From NCBI GenBank assembly GCA_003577005.1, contig QEUW01000205.1:1-23900 (forward strand): 23,900 nt of DNA, written 5' to 3'. Of this stretch, positions 1 through 8,741 are shown in pieces. Below the pieces are notes generated by a model. It ran no database searches and was not told the origin of the DNA. It saw only the letters and a program-made list of their open reading frames with translations. Position 1 is the stretch's first letter. Each line of letters opens with the position of its first letter. Position numbers and translations under genes: made by a program. This DNA is from Chloroflexota bacterium. GTDB lineage: Bacteria; Chloroflexota; Anaerolineae; Caldilineales; Caldilineaceae.

Positions 1-1154
1 GAGACCACCGCCCCGACGACCTCTGGCCGTTGGGTGGCGGCGATGAGCGCGGCCGCGGCGCCGGTGCTGGCGCCAAAGTAGCCGATCTTCAATTGCGCTA
101 GCGTGGGCTGCTGCACCACCCAATCGGTCGTCGCCACGAGCCGGCCGGCCAGCAACGGGATGTCAAAGCGCAGATGGCGGGTGTGCAAGTCGATCTCTTC
201 CTCGCCTGCCGTGAGCAGGTCGAAGAGCAGGGTTGCCAGCCCGCCCGCTTGCAGCACCTGGGCCACAAAGCGGTTGCGCGGGCTAAAACGGCTGCTGCCA
301 CTCCCATGCGCAAAGAGGACAAGCCCCTCTGCCCCCTGCGGGATGCTCAGGTCACCTGCCAGCGTGACATCGCCGGCTGTTATCTGGACCGAGCGCTGTT
401 CGATAGGCCGTTCGGCCATCGGAGGTGTCGTCGTCATGGTCTGTTCTCCTTTCTCGGTGCGCAATAGCTCATCCGCCTGCGCCAGCAAGCGCTGCACTTC
501 TTCATCGGTGGTGGGGCTAAAATCGGCAAACCAGAGGCCCACGGCCCAAAATGGATCGGGCTTGAGCAGGCAGACCAGTTCATCCACTTCGGTCTCCAGG
601 ACGTCACAGGTCTCCACCGGCGCCACCCCTACCGCGGCGATGAGCTTGGCTGGCTGTTGGGTGCGCAGCGCCGTGATCGCCGCCCGCAAGGTAGCGCCAG
701 TGGCCACCCCATCATCAACCAGAATCACCGTTTTGCCCTGCACGTTGAATGGGGGACGGTCGCCCCGGTAGGTGCGTTCCCGGCGTTCGATCTCCTTCTG
801 CTCGCGTGCCACCACAGCTTCGATTTCATCATCGGACAGGGCCAACGCATGCACGATCTCTTCGTTTAGCACACGTATGCCACCGGAGGCGATGGCGCCC
901 AACGCCAACTCCTCATGGCCGGGTACACCTAGTTTGCGCACCACAAAGATGTCAAGCGGCGCATGTAGCGCCTTGGCAATCTCATAGGCTACCGGCACGC
1001 CGCCGCGCGGCAAACCTAATACCAGCAGATCCTGGCGTCCAGCATAAGGCCTCAGTTTCGCCGCCAACTGCCGTCCAGCATCGGCCCGGTCATACAACGG
1101 GCGCGGGGCACGTCCGCGCAGTGGACGCACAAAAGCATCGCGTAAACCTTGCAT
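1..1154 (-). CDS. Phosphoribosyltransferase–alpha/beta hydrolase fusion protein, C-terminus cut by window edge
   Basis: The reading frame is open from the ATG at 1154 to base 1. A strong ribosome site (GGGGAGG) lies just upstream. Residues 1-230 form a type I phosphoribosyltransferase. The 'LVLGLPRGGVPVA' segment (about 44-56) and the PRPP-binding 'VILVDDGVATGAT' segment (about 143-155) are typical. From about residue 255 a dienelactone-hydrolase-like alpha/beta hydrolase begins, with 'LFAHGSGSSR' near the oxyanion hole and the nucleophile elbow 'GASTG' (serine nucleophile). Its Asp and His lie beyond the window. This fusion type is known in bacteria, but its substrate is not established. Met240 at base 437 sits exactly between the domains and has its own GGAG site, so a free hydrolase might also be made. 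It follows rtcB by 77 bp on the same strand, so it may belong to the RNA-repair operon. Confidence 0.88.
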   Translation of the reverse strand, partial: MQGLRDAFVRPLRGRAPRPLYDRADAGRQLAAKLRPYAGRQDLLVLGLPRGGVPVAYEIAKALHAPLDIFVVRKLGVPGHEELALGAIASGGIRVLNEEIVHALALSDDEIEAVVAREQKEIERRERTYRGDRPPFNVQGKTVILVDDGVATGATLRAAITALRTQQPAKLIAAVGVAPVETCDVLETEVDELVCLLKPDPFWAVGLWFADFSPTTDEEVQRLLAQADELLRTEKGEQTMTTTPPMAERPIEQRSVQITAGDVTLAGDLSIPQGAEGLVLFAHGSGSSRFSPRNRFVAQVLQAGGLATLLFDLLTAGEEEIDLHTRHLRFDIPLLAGRLVATTDWVVQQPTLAQLKIGYFGASTGAAAALIAATQRPEVVGAVV

Positions 1155-1231
1155 CAGGATTTCCTCCCCTATGCTTACAGATACCGGCATCCCATTCGTG
1201 CTCAGCATCTACAGTTGGATGGCATTCCGCC

Positions 1232-2683
1232 TCATCCCTTGATCACCGCTACGGGCCGCAGCCGGGCCAATTTTTTAGCAATGCCGGCGCCATGCACGAC
1301 TTCGATCACATGATCCACATCCTTATAGGCGATGGGCGCCTCCTCGGCCAGACCAGACATACTGCCGGCGCGAATGTGAATCCCCTCCGCCTCCAGTTCC
1401 CGGCGGAGTTCCGATCCGTGTACAGTCTTTTTCGCCCTTGTGCGGCTCATGGCGCGACCGGCCCCGTGACAGGTGGAACCAAAGGTCTGCGCCATGGAAC
1501 CGGCTGTCCCCAAGAGCACCCAACTGGCGGTGCCCATCGAGCCGGGCACCAGCACCGGCTGGCCGATCTCGCGATAGTCATCCGGCAGGACCGGCGAGCC
1601 AGGGCCAAAGGCGCGCGTCGCCCCCTTGCGGTGGACGCAGACCTTCATCGGGCGACCGCCAACCTCGTGCTCTTCGATCTTGGCCATGTTGTGGGCAATG
1701 TCGTAGATCTGGAAGATCTGGTGATTCGGCACTCGGCCTGCCAACACCTCTTCGAAGCTGCGGCGGATGTGATAGGTGAGCACCTGGCGGTTGGCAAAGG
1801 CGTAATTGGCCGCCGCCTTCATGGCCGCCAGGTAATCCTGACCTTCGGGACTGCTGAGCGGCGCACAGACCAGTTCACGGTCGGGCAGTTCGATGCCGTA
1901 TTGGTGGACAATGGGCTGGAACCGGCGGACGTAGTCGGTGCAGATCTGGTGGCCAAAACCGCGCGACCCGCAGTGGATCTGCGCCACGACCTGGCCCGGA
2001 AAGAGGCCGATTTGTTGAGCGCTCTCTTCGTCCCAGATTTCGTCCACGACATCGACTTCGATGAAGTGATTACCGGCTCCCAAGGTGCCGACCTGGTCCT
2101 GCCCGCGCTCGCGGGCGCGGGCGCTGACCTTTGCCGGGTCCGCCCCTTCGATACAGCCGCTCTCTTCGGTATGTACCAGGTCGGCCTCGGTGGCGTAGCC
2201 CCGTTTCAGCGCCCAGCGGGCCCCGATCTCCATGATCTGGTCCAGTTCGCCTGGCCGCAAGTGGATACTACCACCTTTGCCCACACCGCTAGGGCAGTTG
2301 CGGTCGAGCGCTGTAGCCAGGTCATCCAGATAGGGGCTGACCTCGGATAGGTGCAGCTGGGTGGCCAGCAGGCGCACACCACAGTTGATGTCATAGCCGA
2401 CGCCACCGGGGGAGATGATGCCGTCTGGCCAGCGGGTGGCCACGACGCCGCCGATGGGAAAACCATAGCCCTCATGAATATCGGGCATGGCCAGCGCATA
2501 GTTGACCACGCCGGGCAAGGTGGCGGTATTGACCAACTGGTCGAGACTCTTATCCCCCAACACCGCTTCCAGCAGCACCGGGTCGGCATAAAAGCGCGCC
2601 GGCACCCGCATATCAGGGCGAAAGGTTGGCGGGATCTCGTACACGTACTTGTCAATACGTTTCAAGTCTTGGCTTTGGACCAT
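1232..2683 (-). CDS. rtcB: RtcB RNA-splicing ligase
   Basis: RtcB is a GTP- and Mn-dependent RNA ligase that joins 2',3'-cyclic phosphate ends to 5'-OH ends, in tRNA splicing and RNA repair. The 483-residue length fits the family. All metal and guanylylation residues are visible: Asp98 and Cys101 in 'GYDINCG', His206 in 'GAGNHF', His237 in 'HCGSRGFGH', His331 in 'DIAHNMAK', and the guanylylated His406 in 'HGAGRAMSR'. I chose the ATG at 2683 because AAGGAGG lies five bases upstream. An in-frame GTG at 2698 would overlap the archease stop and itself lies at that ribosome site. The gene follows archease by 11 bp, so the two are co-transcribed. No RtcR-like activator is visible in the window. The enzyme looks intact and active. 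Confidence 0.97.
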   Translation of the reverse strand: MVQSQDLKRIDKYVYEIPPTFRPDMRVPARFYADPVLLEAVLGDKSLDQLVNTATLPGVVNYALAMPDIHEGYGFPIGGVVATRWPDGIISPGGVGYDINCGVRLLATQLHLSEVSPYLDDLATALDRNCPSGVGKGGSIHLRPGELDQIMEIGARWALKRGYATEADLVHTEESGCIEGADPAKVSARARERGQDQVGTLGAGNHFIEVDVVDEIWDEESAQQIGLFPGQVVAQIHCGSRGFGHQICTDYVRRFQPIVHQYGIELPDRELVCAPLSSPEGQDYLAAMKAAANYAFANRQVLTYHIRRSFEEVLAGRVPNHQIFQIYDIAHNMAKIEEHEVGGRPMKVCVHRKGATRAFGPGSPVLPDDYREIGQPVLVPGSMGTASWVLLGTAGSMAQTFGSTCHGAGRAMSRTRAKKTVHGSELRRELEAEGIHIRAGSMSGLAEEAPIAYKDVDHVIEVVHGAGIAKKLARLRPVAVIKG

Positions 2684-2694
2684 CTTTGCCTCCT

Positions 2695-3132
2695 TCACAC
2701 GTCAAAGACGACGGTCGCTTCTATCCCCTCCTCCGTTTGGATGACAGCCAGATTATGGTAGGTCACGGCTTTGATGTGCTTTTGCAACTGCGGCGCCCGC
2801 CCCCCGCGCACCGTCGCCTCCAAGCGGGTTGGCGTGATGTCGTATACATCAAACTCAGCGAAGACGGTGCCGTGTATCTCAGCGTGGTAGGCCAGTTCGC
2901 TGAGCCAGTTGACCAGCAGGCTTTCGGCATCGTAGGCTTCGATCACTATGTGCTCTTCGACATTGCGCGGCAGCGTATCCAAATCCACGACCAGTAATTG
3001 GCTCATGCCGCGCGCGGCATTGACCAGCAACTCACGCAGGTCCTGACCGCGGATACGAAGCGCCCAGTCGGCCGTGTGTTCGATCTCTTCATAGCTTTCG
3101 GGGACACGATTATTTGCCGAATTTGTGGTCAT
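2695..3132 (-). CDS. Archease, RtcB-activating protein
   Basis: Archease speeds RtcB guanylylation and turnover and is often encoded next to it. The 145-residue protein has the family's N-terminal '[16 protein letters not shown]' segment, an acidic region near 'VDLDTLPRN', and the C-terminal beta hairpin ending '[10 protein letters not shown]'. The ATG at 3132 gives the usual archease length, with GAGGAAG 12 bases upstream. An in-frame start at 3186 would add 18 basic residues not typical of the family. It is the first gene of the minus-strand unit and its stop lies just before the rtcB ribosome site. The upstream region carries three 13-bp tandem repeats (3288-3326). Confidence 0.93.
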   Translation of the reverse strand: MTTNSANNRVPESYEEIEHTADWALRIRGQDLRELLVNAARGMSQLLVVDLDTLPRNVEEHIVIEAYDAESLLVNWLSELAYHAEIHGTVFAEFDVYDITPTRLEATVRGGRAPQLQKHIKAVTYHNLAVIQTEEGIEATVVFDV

Positions 3133-3287
3133 TTTTATCGTCAGCTTCCTCCTCAGCGCCATACGCCGGCGATAGCTACGCTGCATTGGTGACGCCTGTA
3201 AGCCGGAATCAACCAGACGCTACAGACGGGACAGTCGGTATCGGAGTGGCCGATGCCACCACGCACCAATATCTGCGCTCGGTACAC

Positions 3288-3326
3288 TGCGCATGATTCT
3301 TGCGCATGATTCTTGCGCATGATTCT
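3288..3326. repeat. Three perfect 13-bp tandem repeats upstream of archease–rtcB
   Basis: The unit TGCGCATGATTCT occurs three times without mismatch or spacer, at 3288-3300, 3301-3313 and 3314-3326. Each unit contains the palindromic core TGCGCA. The array ends about 155 bp upstream of the archease start. It may be a simple slippage repeat or an array of protein-binding sites. No recognisable promoter could be assigned around it. The rest of 3133-3500 holds no gene I can support. Confidence 0.9.
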
Positions 3327-3500
3327 TTTGTAACGCCAGTTGAGGATTGCGCGCTGTAACGAGGTCTCCTCTTGGCATCCAAAAGACCATCTATTGGAAA
3401 GACTACCGCACAACCCATTTCTCTGGGTCAGCCAAGTGGCGGGTTTATAACCTGGTCATGTTGCGAGTTTAGCTCGACAGGCTTGCGCCCCCACGACCTT

Positions 3501-3662
3501 CTAGCGGGCAACGGTCACAGGAATCCCACGACATGACCCATAGTTGAGCCGATCCGATGCAGCATGTTGTTGGGCGGGCTTGATTGCACAGGCAGCCCGC
3601 ATCAATCGATTAACCGTGACAGTGCCAGCAACCCCTCCAATCTGCTGGGTTTTAGCGTCCAG
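3501..3662 (-). pseudogene. Possible C-terminal fragment of an unknown protein
   Basis: A minus-strand frame reads from 3662 to a TAG at 3501-3503. It gives 53 residues that look protein-like ('KTQQIGGVAGTVTVNRL' near the start, 'LNYGSCRGIPVTVAR' at the end). There is no start codon with a ribosome site and no complete gene upstream, so it would be a remnant. I do not recognise the family. It lies downstream of the truncated TPR gene and may be another piece of debris in this region. The remaining bases 3327-3785 show nothing else I can support as coding. Confidence 0.25.
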
Positions 3663-3711
3663 AATGAATGAACGCTTCCTTCTCCACGAACGGAAGGGAG
3701 CTATTGGTCAG

Positions 3712-3744
3712 ATAGGCTGGTGGCAGCGGCGCCAGCCTATTTTT
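3712..3744 (+). terminator. Terminator-like hairpin
   Basis: A perfect 9-bp stem (ATAGGCTGG at 3712-3720, CCAGCCTAT at 3732-3740) with an 11-base loop is followed by TTTT on the plus strand. No plus-strand gene ends here. It lies just beyond the end of the minus-strand TPR remnant, where the T-run is on the wrong side. It is either a relic or a chance structure. Confidence 0.3.
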
Positions 3745-3785
3745 GATTGGCGTCCAGCTTGTTATCAGCCAACAAGCAGATGGAT

Positions 3786-5200
3786 TTAGGGCTGACTCAG
3801 CATTTCCTGAGCCAGAGCCGCAAGTGTCTTGTGCTGCATCTGCGCATGAATCGTCTCAATTTGCTCGCTCGTCAGTTGCGATTCGATTGTAGTCCGCAGT
3901 TTTTCAGCACGATTTTTTGCGGCCTGGGTGCTGGCTGGGTGGTGAAGAATGAACAGGAACAGCTCCAATGCTGACGCAATCTCTCCTTCCTGTACACGCA
4001 AGGCGGCAAGCCCAAGCAGGGCATCGTGCGCAAGGGGTGTCACCTCTGCTTCCTCGCTCAGGGTCAGCGCTTGCAAAAAGCAACGGCGGGCGCCGAGCTG
4101 GTCGCCCTGCACCAGGAGGGTCTCCCCCAAGTGATTCAGCGTTTGAGCCAGGCTCCCGTGGTCGCCGATCTCGCGCCAGAGGGCAGCCCCTTCTTCAAAG
4201 TAGCGTTGAGCGTCGGCACTCCGTTCCAGCGCCAGATTGACAAGTCCCAAGCCATTGAGGGCAAAGGCGATGTTGTAGCGATCTTCCAGACTCTTGCTCA
4301 GCGCCAACCCCTCCTCCAGGAGTTGTTGGGCTTCGTGATAAGCACCTTGTGCATAGGTAGCCATACTCAAGAGGTTGAGCGAGGCGGCCACGGGCCAGGT
4401 GTTCCCCATCTCCCGGCTGAGGGCCAGGCTCTCGCTCAGCCAGCGATGCGCTTCCGTATAGTCACCCACATAGTAAGCGGTAAGACCGAGTTGCCGCAGG
4501 CAGAAAGCAGCGCCCCAGTGGTCACCGAGTTCACGCTTCATCTCCAAACCCTCGTGGAGCAGGCGGCGGCTGGCGGTATAATCGCCCATCACTGCCGTCA
4601 GCGCGCCGAGAAAGATGATGGTCGTGGAGAGTGCGGCGCGTGTTGAAGCCGGGTCGGTTTCTGCCAGAGTGCGGAGCAGCATGAGGCTATGCTGCAGCAA
4701 ATCGCGTGCTTGCGGGTGCTGGCCTTGCCGGAAACGGAAGAACCCTTGATAACTCAGAGCCTGCGCCAGGGCGAGCCGTTGTTCCCACACAGCGCTGCCG
4801 GCCGGCGCGGGTGGTAGCTTCTCACTGGTTTGCAGGTTTTGGACCGCCAATCCAAAGAGGGGAATCCCTTCGCGGCAGTTACTGCGCGACTCGTAAAGCC
4901 AGAAGAGCGTGTCGGCTGCCTGGCTGAGTTGCCTGGCCTGCTGGTGGGTCGCCGCCCAGTGCCACCCCAAACGAATGTTGGCCAGTTCGGTCGTCAGCTC
5001 GGCCACCACCGCCGGGCGCTCTGCCCCTTTGAAGGCCACACCGCGACGTTCCAGCAGGGTTGTATAGTACAGGCTATGCCGCTGTTGGATCGCTGTGTAC
5101 TCCTGCTCATCCTTGCGCAGATGGTCGAGCGCATACTGGCGAACGATGTCAACCTCGACAGAATACAGATCGGCAGATTGCAGTTCGGTCGAGCGTGAAA
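3786..5200 (-). pseudogene. TPR-repeat regulator, 5'-truncated (C-terminal part only)
   Basis: The encoded protein ends as a classic AfsR/adenylate-cyclase-like signalling ATPase does. First comes the segment that follows an NB-ARC-type ATPase and winged helix ('DIVRQYALDHL', 'IQQRHSLYYTTLLERRG', 'LTTELANIRLGWHWA'). Then come about seven TPR units ('GDYTEAHRWLSESLALSREMG', with relatives every 40 residues). The ATPase and any DNA-binding or cyclase domain are missing. Homology can be followed only to about base 5175-5200. Upstream of that the frame stays open but runs antisense into the plus-strand gene at 5282, and no credible start codon or ribosome site exists. I infer a gene remnant left by deletion rather than a short functional protein. 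Confidence 0.7.
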
Positions 5201-5281
5201 ATAAGAACTCCCAATCAGAAGCTGCTGTTCCCGTGGCAACGCGCCGGGTGGACGGTAGTGCGAATTCTGGATGATGTGAAC

Positions 5282-5500
5282 ATGACAGCTTACCGAGCCT
5301 ATCTACTACGGCTGTGGCTAACTGAGACTGAGGCGGCAGGAGTGACTGCATGGCAGGCTTCGCTTGAGGACTCACGTACGGGGGAACGGCTAGGCTTTGC
5401 CAATCTTGACCAGTTGTTTGCCTATCTGGTTGCCTTGACCGAGGGTATAACTGGAAAAGTCCAAGACAATCCACCTGCTACCAACCAGCCGGCGCTGTAG
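5282..5500 (+). CDS. Small conserved protein of the 'YRAYLLRLW' type
   Basis: A 72-residue protein starts at the ATG at 5282. Its sequence ('YRAYLLRLWLTE', then 'WQASLEDSRTGERLGFANLDQLFAYL') matches a family of roughly 70-residue proteins that I recall as frequent in Chloroflexota, often near regulators. The function is unknown. The pattern suggests a single small alpha/beta domain: an aromatic-rich strand, a turn 'TGER', and a C-terminal helix. The upstream ribosome site is weak (GGATGATG). It points away from the truncated TPR gene. The open frame upstream of Met1 lies over the TPR remnant and is probably not translated. Confidence 0.55.
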   Translation: MTAYRAYLLRLWLTETEAAGVTAWQASLEDSRTGERLGFANLDQLFAYLVALTEGITGKVQDNPPATNQPAL

Positions 5501-5694
5501 CTTCCTGTTTTCAGGCCAGGGCGATGGTGTCAGAAGCCGGCGCAGCATCTCTGCTTCGAGTACAGACAGCGTAATCCGCACCGTACCGGTAGCGATGCGA
5601 CGCGCATTGGGATATGGACATGTGGGACAGGGTCGGGAAACTGCCCTGAGAGTAGAACCAATTGCAATTCAACCCGTGATGGAGGAAACCCAAA

Positions 5695-6250
5695 TGGCAT
5701 CTGTGATGGAAACTGAAAGGCCGCAGCCGGTCTGGCCCTCCATGCAGACGACGACGTTGACCGATAGCCCGGCGGCAGCCAGCCAGACCGTATCTTACGA
5801 AGTAAAGATGCGGTCACCGATGCCGTGCAAGAGAGCTTCTTCAAAGCCTACCGGGCGCTGGCTACTTTTCGTGGTGGCAGCTTCAAGCACTGGCTCCTGC
5901 GCATCGTTGTGAATACCTGCTACGACCTGTTGTCTCGCCAGCGCCGCCATGTCGTAGTCAGTCTACATGACCTGCCGGTTCCACCAGAGTACTTCACCAG
6001 TCTGACGGACCCTGCCGAACGTCCGGATGCTTATGTGGAACGAATGGAACTGCGCCAGCGGATCGAAGTAGGGCTGCGTGCGTTACCATCTGAGCAACGG
6101 ACAGCGATTGTCCTTTGTGACGTCCACGGCTATTCCTATGCTGAAACAGCGGCCATGATGGGTGTCGCCATGGGGACGGTCAAGTCCCGGTTGGCTCGCG
6201 GGCGCAGCAGGTTAGCGGCGTATCTTCGCGAACAGGAGCTGGTGTCCTAG
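5695..6250 (+). pseudogene. ECF sigma-70 family factor with internal deletion/frameshift
   Basis: The C-terminal part is a clear ECF sigma factor. Region 2 reads 'DAVTDAVQESFFKAYRAL' to 'GGSFKHWLLRIVVNTCYDLL', and region 4 reads 'LRALPSEQRTAIVLCDVHGYSYAETAAMMGVAMGTVKSRLARGRSRL'. This frame has homology from about base 5789 but no start before the GTG at 5825, which would cut off the first half of region 2. In another frame an ATG at 5695 with a good GGAGG site encodes a leader ending near 'TDSPAAASQTVSYE', a style seen at the start of such sigma factors. The simplest reading is that both are ends of one gene that has lost about 40 codons near 5789-5805 and changed frame. No anti-sigma gene is recognised downstream. 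Confidence 0.65.
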
Positions 6251-6406
6251 GGCGACGACTTCATCCAGCGCAGCAAGTTTCGCATGATGGGGAGGACACT
6301 TGCCAGGCAATTCTAGCCGGCAGCAGGTACGTTGCGACAATGTGCTCCCATGATGATAGCAGCAGGCTTGCTCTTTCACTTTGAACAGTGGTGGCAGGAG
6401 ATCAGC

Positions 6407-6963
6407 ATGAAGACGACTGACGGAAAGATGAACCAAGCGCCACTCCCGACCAGGCCGTATTCACCCAGTTGGGTCGACCACTTCACTGCCTGGCTAGACC
6501 ACCTGCCGTTCCCCACCTGGTTTAGCTATTTGGGGATATGGTTGATCCTCTTTGTGTCGTACAGTGCGGTGAAATGGTGGGATCGGACCTATCCCAGCGG
6601 CACTTTCAATGCTTTCCATCTGCTGCTCACCGGCACAGGTGTGTATGGATTGGCGCTGATGCACTATCTGGATCGGAGCGCAGCGAGTGCGCTGGCCGCC
6701 TTTCGCCCCGTGCTGACGGTCGATATCGATTAGCCGCAATCTTTGTTGAGTTGGATCGAGGGTTGGATGCTGGCGATTTGAAGATGATGGACGCCTTCAA
6801 GGCGGCTATTGACAGCTTACGCACGAAGCAAGAGGTGGTGGCCAAGATTTCTACCTGGCCGTGGCAGATCGATACAGTGCGTAGAGTCGCCACGGCTGCG
6901 GCGTTGCCACTGGTGCCTTGGGTTCTCCAACGTTTGCTGGAGCGTTTTCTCTTTGTCCCCTAA
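6407..6963 (+). pseudogene. Polytopic membrane protein with its middle deleted
   Basis: An ATG at 6407 with AGGAG seven bases upstream encodes 108 residues with two membrane helices ('FSYLGIWLILFVSYSAV' and 'FNAFHLLLTGTGVYGLALM'). It ends at a TAG at 6731-6733. Directly after, in another frame, the bases to 6963 encode 'FVELDRGLDAGDLKMMDAFKAAIDSLRTKQEVVAKISTWPW' followed by a hydrophobic C-terminal helix. I recall this order of segments, N-terminal helices, a helical domain and 'TWPWQ' before a last helix, in a Chloroflexota membrane protein about twice this long. The two halves therefore look like the ends of one gene joined by a deletion around 6718-6760. The function is unknown. The 6964-7112 gap shows nothing else. 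Confidence 0.55.
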
Positions 6964-7112
6964 CCCTACCCCATCGCCTGCTGTGCTAGCCGTCCTGCTG
7001 ACGGTAAAGCTGTGGCGAACAGTGGTAGGCAGTAGATGCAAACGACTTTGATCGCGTTGGGTGTAGCACCACCACAGTGACCTGTCCCTGCATGCCTTTT
7101 GGTCTCCTGAAG

Positions 7113-7637
7113 TCACTCTCGGTTGTCACCGACTGCTGTCATCCACCACTGGTATTCACGTTCTTCTCGCCCCCATGCTTGCTTGATAAACTCGAGCACA
7201 GCCACTACTTGTTCTCGGCTCAGCTAGTCCTTAAATGCCGGCATTTTGGAATTGGCGCTAAGGTTGCCGCCGTTCAACGTGATCGAAATGAGCAGTGCAT
7301 CGGGATGGTGCCAGGTGTGGCCGGTGCCGTCATGCGGTGGGGCAGGGTAAGAGCCATCGGCCAGCGGGATTTTCCACTCTGGCTGGCCCTCAAGATTCGC
7401 CCCGTGACAACTGGCACAATATTGAGCATAGAGCACCTCACCTTCGGCCACTCGGGCCGCATCAAGCGTGGGCACGGGTGGCGCGGCAGTGCCATTGATC
7501 ACCACCTGCTGGCCACGGTCGGACAGGCCTGAGCGAAAAAAGAGGAAGTCGCCACCGAGGGCAGTCAGGATCAAGAGAATCACCCACAGCCGCCAGTTCT
7601 TGGCAATACGTTGCTGTAATTGGGGCACGATTTGCAT
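7113..7637 (-). pseudogene. Membrane-anchored cytochrome c, interrupted by an in-frame TAG
   Basis: The protein has an N-terminal membrane anchor (residues about 15-35), a heme-binding CASCH (Cys74, Cys77, His78) and a likely axial Met132 in 'SKMPAFKD'. This is the plan of a monoheme class I cytochrome c that carries electrons at the outer face of the membrane. The frame stops at a TAG at 7224-7226 right after 'MPAFKD'. It then continues in frame with exactly the expected last helix ('LSREQVVAVLEFIKQAWG') to a TGA at 7113. A CAG to TAG change is the simplest origin. The shortened 137-residue product keeps both heme ligands but loses the C-terminal helix that packs against the heme. The ATG at 7637 is preferred; an in-frame TTG at 7658 overlaps the previous gene. 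Confidence 0.8.
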
Positions 7638-7650
7638 AGCGGTTCGTCTT

Positions 7651-8169
7651 TTATCCAACGGTGTCCGGCCAACCCGGTCTGCGGGCCCGCAGCAACGTCA
7701 GTGTGCCCATAACGGTCATATAGTTGGCACAGGTTTCCACAGGGTTAAAGCCAACACGGCGCATAAATTCGTTGGGCAGATAATAGCCAGGACCGGACAT
7801 GGTCTGCGAGCGTACTTTCATGCGAATACGAAATTGGCCCGTCACCGTCGGCGTGCGCGGCAGGCCAGTGGAGACGATGAAGGAACGCACAGGCCTCGAG
7901 CCCTCGTACGCAGTGACGCGCTGCTCGCCCAAGTGAACATTGATCCATTTTTCTGTTGCGGTGGCGAGTTCGATATCCGCATGAGGATTGTAAAGCAGCA
8001 GAGGGGTCACTTGCGGCCTGACGAACGGCAATGGCGGTGCGTTGGCGCTCGTGTGTTGCTGGTCGAAAAGAGCAGGGTGATCGCTGGCAAAGGCCGCAGT
8101 TGGAATGAAGACGGACAAGACGATGATGACCAACGCAGACAGCAGTAGCACACAGAACAGACGAGACAT
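7651..8169 (-). pseudogene. Chimeric L,D-transpeptidase (YkuD) fragment without catalytic half
   Basis: Residues 1-29 are a signal peptide ending 'PTAAFA'. Residues about 73-133 match the first half of a YkuD domain ('WINVHLGEQRVTAYEG', 'FIVSTGLPRTPTVTGQFRI', 'SGPGYYLPN'). After residue 133 (near base 7770) the expected 'HGTYWH...SHGC' catalytic segment is absent. In its place stand 39 residues ('VGFNPVETCANYMTVMG...') that I cannot place in the family. Without the SHGC cysteine it cannot crosslink peptidoglycan. I infer a deletion that fused the start of this gene to the end of an unidentified neighbour. It lies 42 bp downstream of the rhodanese gene, and the cytochrome c start follows its stop by 13 bp. 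Confidence 0.65.
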
Positions 8170-8211
8170 AGGCGCTCCTTTTACCCTACAGCCAACCTCA
8201 GACCGAACCGG

Positions 8212-8715
8212 TTACTGGTTTTGCAGCAGTTCGTATCCAGCCGCTGCCCAGGCGTTGAACCCCCCATCCAACTCGTAGACGTTGGTGTACCCCAGGCCGA
8301 CCAGGACATCTGCTGCCTCGGTGCTCATACGCCCGCTACGGCAGTAGAGGACAATTGGCGCATCTTTGGCCGGCAGTTGCTCCAGATTATCCTGGATCTT
8401 GTCAAAGGGGATAAAGAGGTCGGTCTGCGGCAGCTCGCCTTCGTAGGGGATATGCACGTTGACCAGGGTGAAGTTCTTCTGTTCGAGTAGCCCGGCCAGT
8501 TGTTCGACCGTCACATCGACATAGCCAGCAGTGTTGGGCGGAGTTGCCAGCAGCGCACCTGGCTGGGCAGCCACGGCCGTGGATTCGGTGAGCGTCTCTG
8601 CGGTAGGCGTCACCGTCTGGGACAGGGGTACTGGCGTTGGCGCCATGCCTCCACAGCCAGCCAGCAACATTACGACAGCGACGTACGTCATGCTCCATCC
8701 TCGAAGATTTATCAT
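8212..8715 (-). CDS. Rhodanese-domain lipoprotein
   Basis: The ATG at 8715 gives a 167-residue protein with a short lipoprotein signal and lipobox 'LLAGC' (Cys21). A low-complexity Thr/Ala linker follows, then one rhodanese domain (about 65-165). The catalytic loop is 'YCRSGRMS' with Cys125, and the C-terminal part '[15 protein letters not shown]' is typical. Such proteins bind or transfer sulfane sulfur or act in thiol redox work, here outside the cytoplasmic membrane. GGAGA lies ten bases before the chosen start; an in-frame GTG at 8733 is less likely. It sits between the DUF2085 gene and the transpeptidase remnant in the redox cluster. It looks intact. Confidence 0.88.
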   Translation of the reverse strand: MINLRGWSMTYVAVVMLLAGCGGMAPTPVPLSQTVTPTAETLTESTAVAAQPGALLATPPNTAGYVDVTVEQLAGLLEQKNFTLVNVHIPYEGELPQTDLFIPFDKIQDNLEQLPAKDAPIVLYCRSGRMSTEAADVLVGLGYTNVYELDGGFNAWAAAGYELLQNQ

Positions 8716-8741
8716 AGCTTTTAGATTCTCCACTCTAACGG

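Noticed and set aside
749..2350. Long plus-strand open frame (533 codons) opposite rtcB
   Set aside because: It is antisense to rtcB, has no ribosome site and gives a low-sense composition; GC-rich codon use opens the opposite strand.
3288..3326. CRISPR-like array
   Set aside because: Units are 13 bp and directly adjacent with no spacers, and no cas gene is present.
5390..5581. Minus-strand 63-codon frame ('MRITLSVLEAEMLRRLL...')
   Set aside because: Its start looks protein-like but it runs antisense through the small gene at 5282-5500; it could be a remnant, but I cannot support it.
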